Assembly (NCBI RefSeq): GCF_001418415.1
Contig: NZ_LIQT01000093.1
Location: 1-43,878 of the forward strand
Length of the DNA stretch: 43,878 bases
Source of the DNA: Streptomyces hirsutus
GTDB taxonomy: Bacteria > Actinomycetota > Actinomycetes > Streptomycetales > Streptomycetaceae
Reading direction: 5' to 3'
Shown: positions 1-8,445 of the stretch, one piece after another
How the letters are laid out: each line of letters starts with the position of its first letter
How positions within the stretch are numbered: position 1 is the stretch's first letter
Made by a program: the position numbers and the translations under genes
The notes under the pieces: model-generated
Told to the model about the DNA's origin: nothing
Database searches by the model: none
What the model saw: the letters and a program-made list of their open reading frames with translations, nothing else

Positions 1-243
1 GCCGTCCACCTCGCGGGCCTCGAGCGGTGGCCGCGTTCCACGCGGTGAAGGCCCGCCGTCCGCACCGTGAGCGGGCGGCCCTCCCGGGCGGCCCTGCCGG
101 ACGGCTCGGATCGACACGGGGTGTTTCCCGGCGCCTGCCGGGGCAGTGTTGGGGCATTCCCCCTGCGAGGGGGCTGCGGACGCTCCCCCCTGCACGCCGT
201 AAGGTTGGGGCGTACGCGAGGGCACGTCGGAAGGAGGCACTGG
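1..243. other. left-edge non-coding stretch upstream of parJ
   Basis: No frame here has codon use or family resemblance suggesting a gene. The open frames that run through it are out of phase with, or are upstream extensions of, the PAC2 gene. The only clear signal is the ribosome binding site AAGGAGG at 231-237 serving the GTG at 244. A promoter for parJ should lie here but no canonical -35/-10 pair stands out. Confidence 0.6.
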
Positions 244-1230
244 GTGATCGAGCTCGAGGGGGTTCCCGAGCTGATCGACCCGGTCATGGTGGCCGCGTTC
301 GAGGGCTGGAACGATGCCGGTGACGCCGCCTCCACCGCGGTCGCGCATCTGGACAGGGAATGGAAGGGCGAGGTGTTCGCGGCGCTGGACGCCGAGGACT
401 ACTACGACTTCCAGGTCAACCGGCCCACGGTGTTCATGGACGGCGGCGTGCGGAAGATCACGTGGCCGACGACGCGGTTGTCGGTGGTCCGGGTCGGTGG
501 CGACAAGCCGCGCGATCTGGTGCTGGTCCGCGGGATCGAACCGTCCATGCGCTGGCGCTCGTTCTGCAACGAGCTGCTGGGCTTCGCCCATGAACTCGGG
601 GTGGAGCTGGTGGTCGTCCTGGGCGCTCTGCTGGGTGATACTCCGCACACCCGTCCGGTCCCGATCAGCGGGACCACGTCCGATCCGGACCTGGCCCGCC
701 GCATGGACCTGGAGGAGACCAAGTACGAGGGTCCCACGGGGATCGTCGGCATTCTCCAGGAGGCGTGCACGCACGCGGGCGTCCCGGCGGTGTCGCTGTG
801 GGCGGCGGTCCCGCACTACGTGTCGCAGCCGCCCAACCCGAAGGCGACGCTGGCCCTCCTGAACCGGCTGGAGGACCTGATCGACGTGCGCATCCCGCTG
901 GGCGAACTGTCCGAGGACGCGCGCGCCTGGCAGGTGGGCGTGGACCAACTGGCCGCGGAGGACAGCGAGGTCGCGGAGTACGTCCAGTCGCTGGAGGAGG
1001 CCCGGGACACGGCCGAGCTGCCGGAGGCGTCGGGCGAGGCGATCGCCCGCGAGTTCGAGCGCTATCTGCGGCGCCGTGACGGTTCGTCCGGCCCGCCGCA
1101 GCCCGGTGGCCACGCCACGGCCGACGGCGGGGACGGCCCGTCGTTCCGGCGGGACGCCCCGGGCAGTCGGCCCCGCCCGCCGAAACCGACGAAACCGGAC
1201 ACGGACGGCGAGGACTCCTCGGAGGACTGA
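244..1230 (+). CDS. parJ: PAC2-family protein, ParJ-like (ParA-interacting)
   Basis: A 328-residue protein of the PAC2 (proteasome assembly chaperone) family. The S. coelicolor homologue ParJ (SCO1662) is known to bind ParA, modulate its polymerisation and affect chromosome segregation in sporulating hyphae; that function is inferred here from family and synteny with mshC. The protein opens with the family-typical AFEGWNDAGDAAS and carries the alpha/beta core through about residue 270 (VLVRGIEPSMRW, VVVLGALLGDTPHTRPVP). A charged, Pro/Gly-rich tail from about residue 280 (RRRDGSSGPPQPGG) looks disordered. The GTG at 244 is chosen because AAGGAGG sits six bases upstream and homology starts there; the frame is open further upstream to 67 but that part has no family resemblance. 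It converges on mshC across a perfect palindrome. Confidence 0.88.
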   Translation: MIELEGVPELIDPVMVAAFEGWNDAGDAASTAVAHLDREWKGEVFAALDAEDYYDFQVNRPTVFMDGGVRKITWPTTRLSVVRVGGDKPRDLVLVRGIEPSMRWRSFCNELLGFAHELGVELVVVLGALLGDTPHTRPVPISGTTSDPDLARRMDLEETKYEGPTGIVGILQEACTHAGVPAVSLWAAVPHYVSQPPNPKATLALLNRLEDLIDVRIPLGELSEDARAWQVGVDQLAAEDSEVAEYVQSLEEARDTAELPEASGEAIAREFERYLRRRDGSSGPPQPGGHATADGGDGPSFRRDAPGSRPRPPKPTKPDTDGEDSSED

Positions 1231-1285
1231 CCGCGGACGGACGCGAAGGACCGAACGCGGCGGGCCGAGGCAGGCGGACCCGGAC

Positions 1286-1313
1286 GAACGCAGTGGGGCG
1301 CCCCACTGCGTTC
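1286..1313. terminator. perfect 28-bp palindrome, bidirectional terminator
   Basis: Arms of 14 bases (GAACGCAGTGGGGC at 1286-1299 and its exact complement at 1300-1313) sit between the converging ends of parJ (1230) and mshC (1322). There is no strong T-tract on either side, which is usual for Streptomyces hairpin terminators. Confidence 0.8.
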
Positions 1314-1321
1314 CCTATCGT

Positions 1322-2551
1322 TTACAACGCCACGCCGAGCAGGGCGTCCACGGCGCGGGAGACGATCCCGGGCGCGCCCATGTCCGTGCCTCCCTGCTGC
1401 TCCTGGGCCACGGCCCAGCGGTCGACGGCGGCCAGCGCCGCCGGAGCGTCCAGGTCGTTGGCCAGGGCTTCGCGGATCTCGTCCACCAGAGTCTCGGCGG
1501 ACGGGCCGTCGGGGCGGGAGACGGCGGCCCGCCAGTGCCCGAGCCGCGTCACGGCGTCCTGGAGGACCTGGTCGGTCCATTCCCAGTCCGCGCGGTAGTG
1601 GTGGGCGAGCAGCGCCAGCCGGATCGCCGCCGGGTCCACGCCGTCACGCCGCAGCCGGGACACGAAGACCAGGTTGCCCTTGGACTTGGACATCTTCTCG
1701 CCGTGCAGGGCGACCATCCCGGCGTGGACGTACGCCTTGGCCATGGGGAACTCGCCGGTGAGCACCTGGGCGTGCGAGGCGCCCATCTCGTGGTGCGGGA
1801 AGACCAGGTCGGAGCCTCCGCCCTGGATGTCGAAGCCCATGCCCAGGTGGTCCAGGGCGATGGCGACGCACTCGATGTGCCAGCCCGGACGGCCCCTGCC
1901 GAGCGATCCGCCGTCCCAGCTGGGCTCGCCCTCGCGGGCGGCCGACCAGAGCATCGGATCGAGGGGGTTCTTCTTGCCCGGACGGTCCGGGTCGCCGCCG
2001 CGTTCGGCGGACAGCAGCCGCATGGCGGCCGCGTCGAGGTGCGAGACCTGCCCGAAATGCGGGTCGGCCTCGACCGAGAAGTAGGTGTCGCCCTCGAGTT
2101 CGTACGCGGCGCCGAGATCGCGCAGCCGTTCGACGAGCGGGACGATGCCGGGTATCGCCTCCACGGCGCCTATGTACTGACGCGGCGGCAGCATCCGCAG
2201 GGCCGTCATGTCCTCGCGGAAGAGCTGGGTCTCCTGCTCGGCGAGGGCGGCCCAGTCGACGCCGTCCCGCTCGGCCCGCTCCAGCAGCGGGTCGTCGACG
2301 TCGGTGACGTTCTGGACGTAGTGAACCTGCCGCTTGGTGTCGAGCCACACGCGCTGCACGAGGTCGAACGCGTTGTACGTCGCCGCGTGTCCGATGTGGG
2401 TGGCGTCGTACGGGGTGATGCCGCAGACGTAGATACGGGCTACGGGGCCGGGGTCGAGTGTGATCGGGCCCCCGGTCGCGGTGTCGTGAATCCTCAGGTC
2501 GCGTCCCTGACCGGGCAGGGCGGGGACCTCGGAAGCGGGCCAGGCATGCAT
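1322..2551 (-). CDS. mshC: L-cysteine:1D-myo-inosityl 2-amino-2-deoxy-alpha-D-glucopyranoside ligase MshC
   Basis: Joins cysteine to GlcN-Ins with ATP hydrolysis, the third enzymatic stage of mycothiol synthesis in the cytoplasm. The 409-residue product is a class I cysteinyl-tRNA synthetase paralogue lacking the anticodon-binding region. The HIGH motif is THIGH at 51-55, KMSKS at 286-290, and the probable zinc ligands are C43, C228 (WHIEC) and H253 (PHHE). The ATG at 2551 gives the family length and N-terminus ([10 protein letters not shown]); the frame is open to 2737 but the extra residues are low-complexity. It is the last gene of a leftward group with the SCO1664-like, DUF3090 and histidine phosphatase genes, a neighbourhood conserved in actinobacteria. 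The 241-base gap before it may hold its own promoter. Confidence 0.95.
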   Translation of the reverse strand: MHAWPASEVPALPGQGRDLRIHDTATGGPITLDPGPVARIYVCGITPYDATHIGHAATYNAFDLVQRVWLDTKRQVHYVQNVTDVDDPLLERAERDGVDWAALAEQETQLFREDMTALRMLPPRQYIGAVEAIPGIVPLVERLRDLGAAYELEGDTYFSVEADPHFGQVSHLDAAAMRLLSAERGGDPDRPGKKNPLDPMLWSAAREGEPSWDGGSLGRGRPGWHIECVAIALDHLGMGFDIQGGGSDLVFPHHEMGASHAQVLTGEFPMAKAYVHAGMVALHGEKMSKSKGNLVFVSRLRRDGVDPAAIRLALLAHHYRADWEWTDQVLQDAVTRLGHWRAAVSRPDGPSAETLVDEIREALANDLDAPAALAAVDRWAVAQEQQGGTDMGAPGIVSRAVDALLGVAL

Positions 2552-2740
2552 GCCCTGAGCGTAACCGGACCATGGTCCAGGACACGAACCGGAGCGGGCC
2601 GGACGACCGGGAAGGCACTCTTGCGCATCACCGCCGAACGTGCGGGTGGCGCGCGGGCGAAGGGTGTACGGAGCTGTCCCGCCCGGCCCGGACGCGGGCC
2701 GGACGCGGGCCGGAGCACCATGCTCGGGCCGTGCCACCGG

Positions 2741-2800
2741 GCGTGAGCCGGACCCGCGTGAGCCGGACCCGCGTGAGCCGGACCGGCGTAGGTCAGACCG
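2741..2800. repeat. 15-bp tandem repeat, three near-perfect copies plus one degenerate
   Basis: The unit GCGTGAGCCGGACCC occurs at 2741-2755 and 2756-2770. A copy with one change is at 2771-2785 and a degraded fourth is at 2786-2800. It spans the end of the SCO1664-like gene (stop at 2793-2795) and the spacer before mshC. A shorter 11-bp GGACGCGGGCC duplication lies just upstream. Confidence 0.85.
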
Positions 2801-3593
2801 GCGGCCAGGGGACCGCCGGCCAGTCCCCGCCGGGCTCGGGATGGGTGCCGGAGGCGAGGAGGGAGGTCACACGGGCGCGCGTGGCGTCGATCTCGGCGGG
2901 GGTGATCAGCGGGGCCAGCGAGGCGGCCAGCGGGCCGCCCTCGGCGAGTGCCTTCCCGAGGGTCTCGAGGACCTCGCGCGCCTCCCCGGGCAGGGGCTCC
3001 CCCGCCCAGCCCCACAGCAGGGTGCGCAGCTTGTCCTCGACGTTGAAGGTGACGCCGTGGTCGATGCCGTAGAGCCGGCCGTCCCGGGTGGGCAGGAGGT
3101 GCCCGCCCTTGCGGTCGGCGTTGTTGATCACCGCGTCGAGCACGGCCATCCGCCGCAGCCGCGCGTCATCGGCGTGCACGAGCAGTGCGGTGCGTCCCTC
3201 GCCCACCTCGGCGAATCCGATCGCCTTCCAGCCGGGTGCGGGTTCCTCCCGGTCGACCAGGGCGAGGAGTTCCGTGCCCGGGGCGGTCTCGATCCACAGC
3301 TGGCACATGCCCTCGCCATGCGGGCCGTCCCGCAGCACGGTGGGCGGCACCAGTCCCCAGCCGGTCGCCTCGGAGACCAGGTACGCCGCGACCTCGCGCC
3401 CGGCGAGCGTCCCGTCCGGGAAGTCCCACAGGGGCCGCTCCCCCGCGACGGGCTTGTAGACACAGGCGGCCTCGCGGCCCTCGTGGGCCACGGTGCAGTA
3501 CAGCACCGCGTTCGACGCCTCACGGATGCGCCCGCGCACGGTCAGCTCGCCCTGGGCGAGCAGCACCGCGGCGGTGGGGTCTGCGGTGGTCAC
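2793..3593 (-). CDS. SCO1664-family protein, PI3/4-kinase-like fold
   Basis: A 266-residue protein of the SCO1664 family, remotely related to phosphatidylinositol 3/4-kinases; its substrate is unknown. Kinase-like features are visible: a strand with the lysine-type motif [18 protein letters not shown], a catalytic-loop-like [13 protein letters not shown] and a metal-loop-like [10 protein letters not shown]. The start is taken as the GTG at 3593, whose GTGA overlaps the TGA of the DUF3090 gene. This indicates translational coupling and gives the family N-terminus ([17 protein letters not shown]). An in-frame GTG further upstream would add eleven residues. It lies between DUF3090 and mshC in one leftward operon, suggesting a link to mycothiol or inositol chemistry, but this is inference. 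Confidence 0.85.
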   Translation of the reverse strand: MTTADPTAAVLLAQGELTVRGRIREASNAVLYCTVAHEGREAACVYKPVAGERPLWDFPDGTLAGREVAAYLVSEATGWGLVPPTVLRDGPHGEGMCQLWIETAPGTELLALVDREEPAPGWKAIGFAEVGEGRTALLVHADDARLRRMAVLDAVINNADRKGGHLLPTRDGRLYGIDHGVTFNVEDKLRTLLWGWAGEPLPGEAREVLETLGKALAEGGPLAASLAPLITPAEIDATRARVTSLLASGTHPEPGGDWPAVPWPPV

Positions 3594-4180
3594 GCTCCGC
3601 GTCGGTATCCGTTCTGGCGCGGACACACATGTCCTTCCGGGTCGAGGGGGAGGCTGCACAGCGGACACGGCGGCCGGCCCGCGTTGACGACGTCGAGGGC
3701 GCGCTTGGCGAAGGCACGGGCCTGGATGCCGGTGAGCCGGACCCTGAGCATCGGGGGCCCGTTCTCCTCGTCCTGGAGCAGCCGCTCCTCCGCCTCGGCG
3801 AGGTCCTCCTCGGATTCGGCGTCCAGTTCGACGAGCGCCTGCGCCTCGACGATCATGCACTCCTCCTCGCCGTCCCAGGCGAGCGCCATGGTGCCGACGC
3901 GGAACTCCTCCTCCACCGGGGCGTCCAGCGGAGCGGTGTCGGCGATCTCGGTCGGTGCCACGGCGGGCACGGCGGCGCTGCCGCCACTACGGCGTACGAC
4001 CTCGTCGAGCAGTTCGTCCATGCGTTCGGCGAGTGCGGCGACCTGGGTCTTCTCCAGGGCCACGCTGGTCACCCGGGAGCCGGCTGAGGCCTGGAGGAAG
4101 AACGTACGGCGCCCTGGCAGTCCGACCGTACCGGCCACGAAACGTTCCGGCTGGTCGTAGAGGAACACCTGACGGGACAC
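3590..4180 (-). CDS. DUF3090 family protein
   Basis: A 196-residue conserved actinobacterial protein of unknown function. It begins with the family signature MSRQVFLYDQPERFVAGT. Its C-terminus carries a small zinc-ribbon-like cluster (CPLC, then HVCPRQNG). The GTG at 4180 is preferred because GGAG lies seven bases upstream and it matches the family start; the frame stays open to 4219. The stop overlaps the start of the SCO1664-like gene by four bases. With that gene, the upstream phosphatase and mshC it forms a conserved set. The acidic middle (about residues 90-140) is unusually rich in Glu. Confidence 0.88.
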   Translation of the reverse strand: MSRQVFLYDQPERFVAGTVGLPGRRTFFLQASAGSRVTSVALEKTQVAALAERMDELLDEVVRRSGGSAAVPAVAPTEIADTAPLDAPVEEEFRVGTMALAWDGEEECMIVEAQALVELDAESEEDLAEAEERLLQDEENGPPMLRVRLTGIQARAFAKRALDVVNAGRPPCPLCSLPLDPEGHVCPRQNGYRRGA

Positions 4181-4258
4181 GTCCTGACTCCATCGAGAGT
4201 TGTGGGTACCTGTATCCACGGCGCTGCCGCGTCGGCTTCACCCTACTGCGGCCGACGA

Positions 4259-4945
4259 TCACGGTGCGCCCGCGCCGCCCCCCACCGGGGCGTCGTCGGA
4301 GGGCGTCTCGTCGCGCGGTGCCAGGGCGGCGAGGTCACCGGTGTCGCCGAGCCGCACGAGGTAGGGGCGCAGCCGCGTGTACCGGATCGCGGTGACGGAA
4401 CACGGATCGACGGAAATCCTCTGGAAGAGGTCCAGATGAAGTCCGAGTGCTTCGGCGACGAGGGACTTGATGATGTCCCCGTGCGAACACATGAGATAGA
4501 CGGCGTCGGCGCCGTGATCGCGCTCCACGCGCGCGTTCCACTCGCGCACCGCTTCGGCGGCGCGTGTCTGCATCGCGCGCATGGACTCCCCGCCGGGGAA
4601 GGCGGCGGCCGACGGATGGGCCTGGACGACCTCCATGAGGGGCTCGTCCTTCAGCTCGGCGAGCTTGCGGCCCGTCCAGTCGCCGTAGTGGCACTCCCCG
4701 ATGCGGTCGTCGGTGTGGGCGGTGAGGCCGGGCCGGGCGTCCAGGAGCGGCCGGATCGTCTCCTGGCAGCGCTGGAGGGGGCTGGCGACGACCTCGGAGA
4801 GGGGCAGGGCGGCGAGCCGTCCGGGCAGGGCGGCGGCCTGCGCGGCCCCGCGTTCGTCGAGGGCGACGCCGGGCGTCCAGCCGGCGAGCAGTCCCTCGGT
4901 GTTGGCGGTGGATCGTCCGTGCCGGACCAGGAGCAACGTGGGCAT
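4259..4945 (-). CDS. histidine phosphatase family protein (MSMEG_4193-like)
   Basis: A 228-residue phosphoglycerate-mutase-like phosphatase, first gene of the mshC group. Catalytic features are the RHG motif at residues 8-10 (LLVRHGRST), the second Arg in SPLQRCQET, the acid in GECHYGDWTG, and the late histidine in CSHGDIIK. The family hydrolyses phosphomonoesters through a phosphohistidine; the substrate here is not known. The last 25 residues (TPSDDAPVGGGAGAP) look disordered. A 78-base gap separates it from the DUF3090 gene. It diverges from corA, with 110 bases between the starts. Confidence 0.88.
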   Translation of the reverse strand: MPTLLLVRHGRSTANTEGLLAGWTPGVALDERGAAQAAALPGRLAALPLSEVVASPLQRCQETIRPLLDARPGLTAHTDDRIGECHYGDWTGRKLAELKDEPLMEVVQAHPSAAAFPGGESMRAMQTRAAEAVREWNARVERDHGADAVYLMCSHGDIIKSLVAEALGLHLDLFQRISVDPCSVTAIRYTRLRPYLVRLGDTGDLAALAPRDETPSDDAPVGGGAGAP

Positions 4946-5055
4946 GCGGCCCAGGGTAGGCGCACGCGCGGGTGTGCGGCCGGGTGCGTCGCAAGGTGTG
5001 CCGTCCGGCGCGCTGCCGGATGTGTTCTCCGGCCGGTGGGGGGAAGGTTCGCTGC

Positions 5056-6051
5056 GTGATCATCGACTGCGCCGTCTACCGGGAAGGACACCGGACGGAG
5101 GGGCCCGACGACTTCTCCGACGCGCTGGAACAGGCACGGGCGTCGGGGGGATTCGTCTGGATCGGGCTGCACGAGCCGACGGCGGACGAGTTCGATCTGG
5201 TCTCCCAGGAGTTCGGACTGCACCCGCTGGCGGTCGAGGACGCCCTCAAGGCGCATCAGCGGCCCAAGCTGGAGGTGTACGACGACTCGCTGTTCATGGT
5301 CCTCAAGCCGGTCGCCTACGAGCCTCACAGCGACACCGTCTCCACCGGCGAGGTCATGATCTTCCTGGGGGACGCGTTCGTGGTGACCGTCCGGCACGGC
5401 GAGGGCTCCCCGCTGAACGCCGTACAGAGCCGTCTGGAGCACGAACCGGAACTGCTGGGCAAGGGGCCGACGTCGGTGGTGTACGCGATCGCCGACGCCG
5501 CCGTCGACCACTATCTCGACGTGGCGACCGAGTTGCAGACCGACCTGGAGGAGCTGGAGGCGGAGGTCTTCTCCCCGGACGCCGCCGGTACGCGGCACAC
5601 CGCGTCCCGGGTCTACACGTTCAAGCGGCAGATCCTGGAGTTCCGCCGGGCGACCGGGCCGCTGACGCAGCCGGTGGCACGGCTCATGGGGGCGGGCGCC
5701 TCCGGTGCGGCGGTGCCCTTCGTGTCCGAGAAGGCGCGGCCCTTCTTCCGTGACGTGCACGACCACCTCACGCGCGTGAACGAGTCCGTGGAGAGCCTGG
5801 ACCGGCTGGTCTCGGACATCCTCTCGGCGCATCTGGCCCAGGTGAGCGTCCGGCAGAACGACGACATGCGGAAGATCTCCGCATGGGCGGCCATGGCGGC
5901 GGTCCCCACGATGCTCGCGGGGATCTACGGCATGAACTTCGAGCACATGCCGGAGCTGCGGTGGGAGTGGTCCTATCCGGCGGTGATCCTGGCGATGGCC
6001 GTGCTGGAGGTGCTGCTGTACCGGCTGTTCAAGCAGCGCGGCTGGATGTAG
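5056..6051 (+). CDS. corA: magnesium/cobalt transporter CorA family
   Basis: A 331-residue CorA-type divalent cation channel of the inner membrane. The long N-terminal cytoplasmic domain (about 1-265) ends in a stalk helix. The first membrane helix contains the selectivity signature YGMNF, with GMN at residues 292-294, followed by the loop EHMPELRWEWSYP. A second helix is VILAMAVLEVLLYRLF with a short basic tail. The GTG at 5056 is chosen because GGGAAGG precedes it at a suitable distance and homology begins there. It is a single-gene unit divergent from the phosphatase and convergent with the ferritin-like gene. Whether it carries Mg2+, Co2+ or Zn2+ cannot be told from sequence. Confidence 0.9.
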   Translation: MIIDCAVYREGHRTEGPDDFSDALEQARASGGFVWIGLHEPTADEFDLVSQEFGLHPLAVEDALKAHQRPKLEVYDDSLFMVLKPVAYEPHSDTVSTGEVMIFLGDAFVVTVRHGEGSPLNAVQSRLEHEPELLGKGPTSVVYAIADAAVDHYLDVATELQTDLEELEAEVFSPDAAGTRHTASRVYTFKRQILEFRRATGPLTQPVARLMGAGASGAAVPFVSEKARPFFRDVHDHLTRVNESVESLDRLVSDILSAHLAQVSVRQNDDMRKISAWAAMAAVPTMLAGIYGMNFEHMPELRWEWSYPAVILAMAVLEVLLYRLFKQRGWM

Positions 6052-6078
6052 CGGGCGGCGGACCGAAGGGGCGGACGT

Positions 6079-6104
6079 CCGGCCCGGTGCGGCCTGCGGG
6101 CCGG
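6079..6104. terminator. weak hairpin between corA and the ferritin-like gene
   Basis: CCGGCCC at 6079-6085 pairs with GGGCCGG at 6098-6104 across a 12-base loop. It is the best hairpin in the 93-base convergent gap, but short, so the call is tentative. Confidence 0.4.
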
Positions 6105-6144
6105 TCCCCTCCGGCAGCACGGCCTCTCCGGCTCCATCCGTGGC

Positions 6145-6936
6145 TCAGGCGAACTCGGGGGCCGTGCTCTCCGGGCCGCCCAGGGCGTTGTGGCGGTCCG
6201 GCATCCTCAGCGAGACCATGCGGCGCCAGCCGCCCAGGCGCTCGTAGGCGTACACCGCGTGGATACCGGCCGCCAGGAGGGCCGCCCTGGCCCTGGACCA
6301 GCCGAGGATGCGGCCCATCCGGTCCATCACCGCGAGGCTGACGTCCCGGTACACGCGGATCTCGGCGAGCGCGCTCGCGCGCAGGGTGCGTTGGATGGCG
6401 CGGCCGTGTCCGGCGTAGGCGAAGCGCAGGAGTTCCTCGTGGCAGTAGGCGAGGTGGTTGTCCTCGTCGGCGGAGATCATCCTGACCGCGCGGCCGAGTT
6501 CGGGGTGGTCGGAGAAGTGCTTGCGGAGCAGTTCCATCTGCTCGGAGGCGCGCTGTTCGGTGACCCGGCTGTGGGCGAGGTAGGTGACGATGTCCTCGAC
6601 GGTGAGCGGCTCGTCGTGCTTGAGCCTGTCGTGCGCCAGACCGATGCCGCCGCGCTCGAGGAGCATCGTGTAGTCGGTCTCGGGCGGGACGGGGACGGGC
6701 CGCACACCGCGCTTCTTCATCAGTGCGTTGAAGATGCGACCGTGCTTGTCCTCGTCGGCGCCGTGCCTGGTGATCTTGGGAGCGAGCGCGCGCTGGGACT
6801 CGGGGACCAGAGCGGCGATCCGGGCGTTCTCCCAGCCGCCCTGGGCCTCCCCGCCGGCAGCGATGGAACAGAACAGCGCGAAGGACTCGTCGTCGTCGAG
6901 GATCTCCTGGAACAGACTCCTGGCCGAAAGCATCAT
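6145..6936 (-). CDS. ferritin-like domain protein
   Basis: A 263-residue, mostly helical protein recognisable as a ferritin-like (di-iron carboxylate) four-helix protein. Visible metal-ligand-type motifs are ADEDKHGRIFNAL and SADEDNHLAYCHEELL, two ExxH-bearing helices, with further Glu-rich helices before each. Its reaction and partner are unknown. The start is taken as the first of two adjacent ATGs (6936), with GGAGAGGG just upstream. The frame remains open to 6963. It is alone on its strand; the 269 bases upstream contain its promoter and the terminator of the oxidoreductase gene. Confidence 0.75.
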   Translation of the reverse strand: MMLSARSLFQEILDDDESFALFCSIAAGGEAQGGWENARIAALVPESQRALAPKITRHGADEDKHGRIFNALMKKRGVRPVPVPPETDYTMLLERGGIGLAHDRLKHDEPLTVEDIVTYLAHSRVTEQRASEQMELLRKHFSDHPELGRAVRMISADEDNHLAYCHEELLRFAYAGHGRAIQRTLRASALAEIRVYRDVSLAVMDRMGRILGWSRARAALLAAGIHAVYAYERLGGWRRMVSLRMPDRHNALGGPESTAPEFA

Positions 6937-7130
6937 GGGCCCCTCTCCGCGAGGATTCCGCACGTCCGCAGTCCTGCGGTCCGCGGTGGTCCGAAGTGGT
7001 CCGCAGAGAAGGAGTCAAATGCGGGGAGGGGCGCACGGCAACAGGGACGGCCGACAACTGCGCCGAACGGAGGACGGGCGAGGGGGCACCGGGGCGTAAC
7101 CGCGGGAGCCGCCGGGCGTTGTGGTGGGTG

Positions 7131-7173
7131 ACGGCCGTGGCGGGGAAGACCCCCGAGCCCCCGCCACGGCCGT
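7131..7173 (-). terminator. 15-bp perfect hairpin after the LLM oxidoreductase gene
   Basis: ACGGCCGTGGCGGGG at 7131-7145 pairs exactly with 7159-7173, loop of 13 bases. It lies 32 bases beyond the stop of the leftward gene that ends at 7206. Confidence 0.8.
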
Positions 7174-7205
7174 GGAACTCCTCGCGGGCGGCCCCGCGGA
7201 CGGTC

Positions 7206-8261
7206 CTATGCGAGACCGGCGCGTTCCAGGGCCTCGGTGCCGGCGCGCAGCGACGCGAGCCGCTCGTCGAGGGTGAAACCGGCCGGGGCGAGGGTGAGGG
7301 TGGTGACCCCGGCCGCCGCGTAGGCCTTCATCCCGTCCGCGATGCGGTCCACGGAGCCGAGGAGCGTCGTGGAGTCGATCAGGTCGTGCGGTACGGCCGC
7401 GGCGGCGCCCTGCTTGTCGCCGGACAGGTACTTGTCCTGGATCTCGGCGGCCTCCCGCTCGTAGCCCATGCGCCCGGCGAGCTGGTTGTAGAAGTTCTGC
7501 TCGCGGCTTCCCATGCCGCCGACGTACAGCGCGGTGTAGGGACGGAAGGTGTCGGCGAGGGCGGTGACGTCCTTGTCGTCCCCGACGGCGAGGGGCACGG
7601 TGGGGCAGATGTCGAAGCCGTCGAGGGTCTTGCCCGCCTTCTCCCGGCCCGCCCTCAGGTACGTGACGGCGGTGTCCTCCAAGTGGTCGGCGGAGGGGAA
7701 GATCAGCAGGGCGCCGTCGGCGATCTCGCCGGTCTGCTCGAGGTTCTTCGGTCCGATCGCGGCGATGTAGAGGGGGATGTGCTCGCGCTGCGGGTGCACG
7801 GTGAGCTTGATGGGCTTGCCGGGGCCGCCGGGGAGGGGCAGCGTCCAGTGCTCGCCGTCGTGGGTGAGGCGCTCGCGCGTCATGGCCTTGCGGATGATCT
7901 CGACGTACTCGCGGGTCCGGGCGAGCGGCTTGTCGAACTTGACGCCGTACCAGCCCTCGGAGACCTGCGGGCCGGAGACGCCGAGGCCGAGGCGGAACCG
8001 GCCGCCGGAGAGGGAGTCGAGGGTGGCGGCCGTCATCGCGGTCATCGCGGGCTGGCGGGCCGGGATCTGGAAGATGGCCGAGCCCACGTCGATGCGTTCG
8101 GTCTGGGCGGCGACCCAGGTGAGCACGGTGGCGGCGTCGGAGCCGTAGGCCTCGGCCGCCCAGCAGACCGCGTACCCGAGGCGGTCGGCCTCCTGCGCCA
8201 CGGCGAGGTTGTCCGCGTCCATTCCGGCGCCCCAGTAGCCGAGGTTGATCCCGAGCTGCAT
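7206..8261 (-). CDS. LLM-class F420-dependent oxidoreductase
   Basis: A 351-residue luciferase-like monooxygenase-family flavin/F420 enzyme with a TIM-barrel fold. The N-terminus MQLGINLGYWG and LSGGRFRLGLGVSGPQVSEGWYG are typical of the F420-dependent branch common in Streptomyces and mycobacteria, as is the IPLYIAAIGPKNLE segment. The substrate cannot be assigned. The ATG at 8261 follows GGGGAGACGGCC, a workable ribosome binding site. It is monocistronic and divergent from the aldo/keto reductase gene, with 184 bases between the starts. Confidence 0.9.
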   Translation of the reverse strand: MQLGINLGYWGAGMDADNLAVAQEADRLGYAVCWAAEAYGSDAATVLTWVAAQTERIDVGSAIFQIPARQPAMTAMTAATLDSLSGGRFRLGLGVSGPQVSEGWYGVKFDKPLARTREYVEIIRKAMTRERLTHDGEHWTLPLPGGPGKPIKLTVHPQREHIPLYIAAIGPKNLEQTGEIADGALLIFPSADHLEDTAVTYLRAGREKAGKTLDGFDICPTVPLAVGDDKDVTALADTFRPYTALYVGGMGSREQNFYNQLAGRMGYEREAAEIQDKYLSGDKQGAAAAVPHDLIDSTTLLGSVDRIADGMKAYAAAGVTTLTLAPAGFTLDERLASLRAGTEALERAGLA

Positions 8262-8445
8262 GGCCGTCTCCCCTTACCCATCAGTAACGTCGTGTGTGCG
8301 GAGACCCTATACCGCGAGGGCCCTGCGGGGGTGCGGTGCCGCTCGCGGTCTTCGTGCCGGGCGGGGCCGGGCCGCCCGGTGCCTGGGGAAATACGTTGTC
8401 CACAGGTACCCACACCACAAGGTCTGGCCAGTAATCTCGGCGTTC

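Noticed and set aside
1076..2746. A 556-codon open frame on the plus strand opposite mshC
   Set aside because: It is the antisense shadow of mshC produced by high G+C; its product is Arg/Gly/Val-rich without family resemblance, while mshC has all catalytic motifs.
4651..6120. A 489-codon minus-strand frame opposite corA
   Set aside because: CorA on the other strand is complete with its GMN motif; the minus frame has no recognisable domain.
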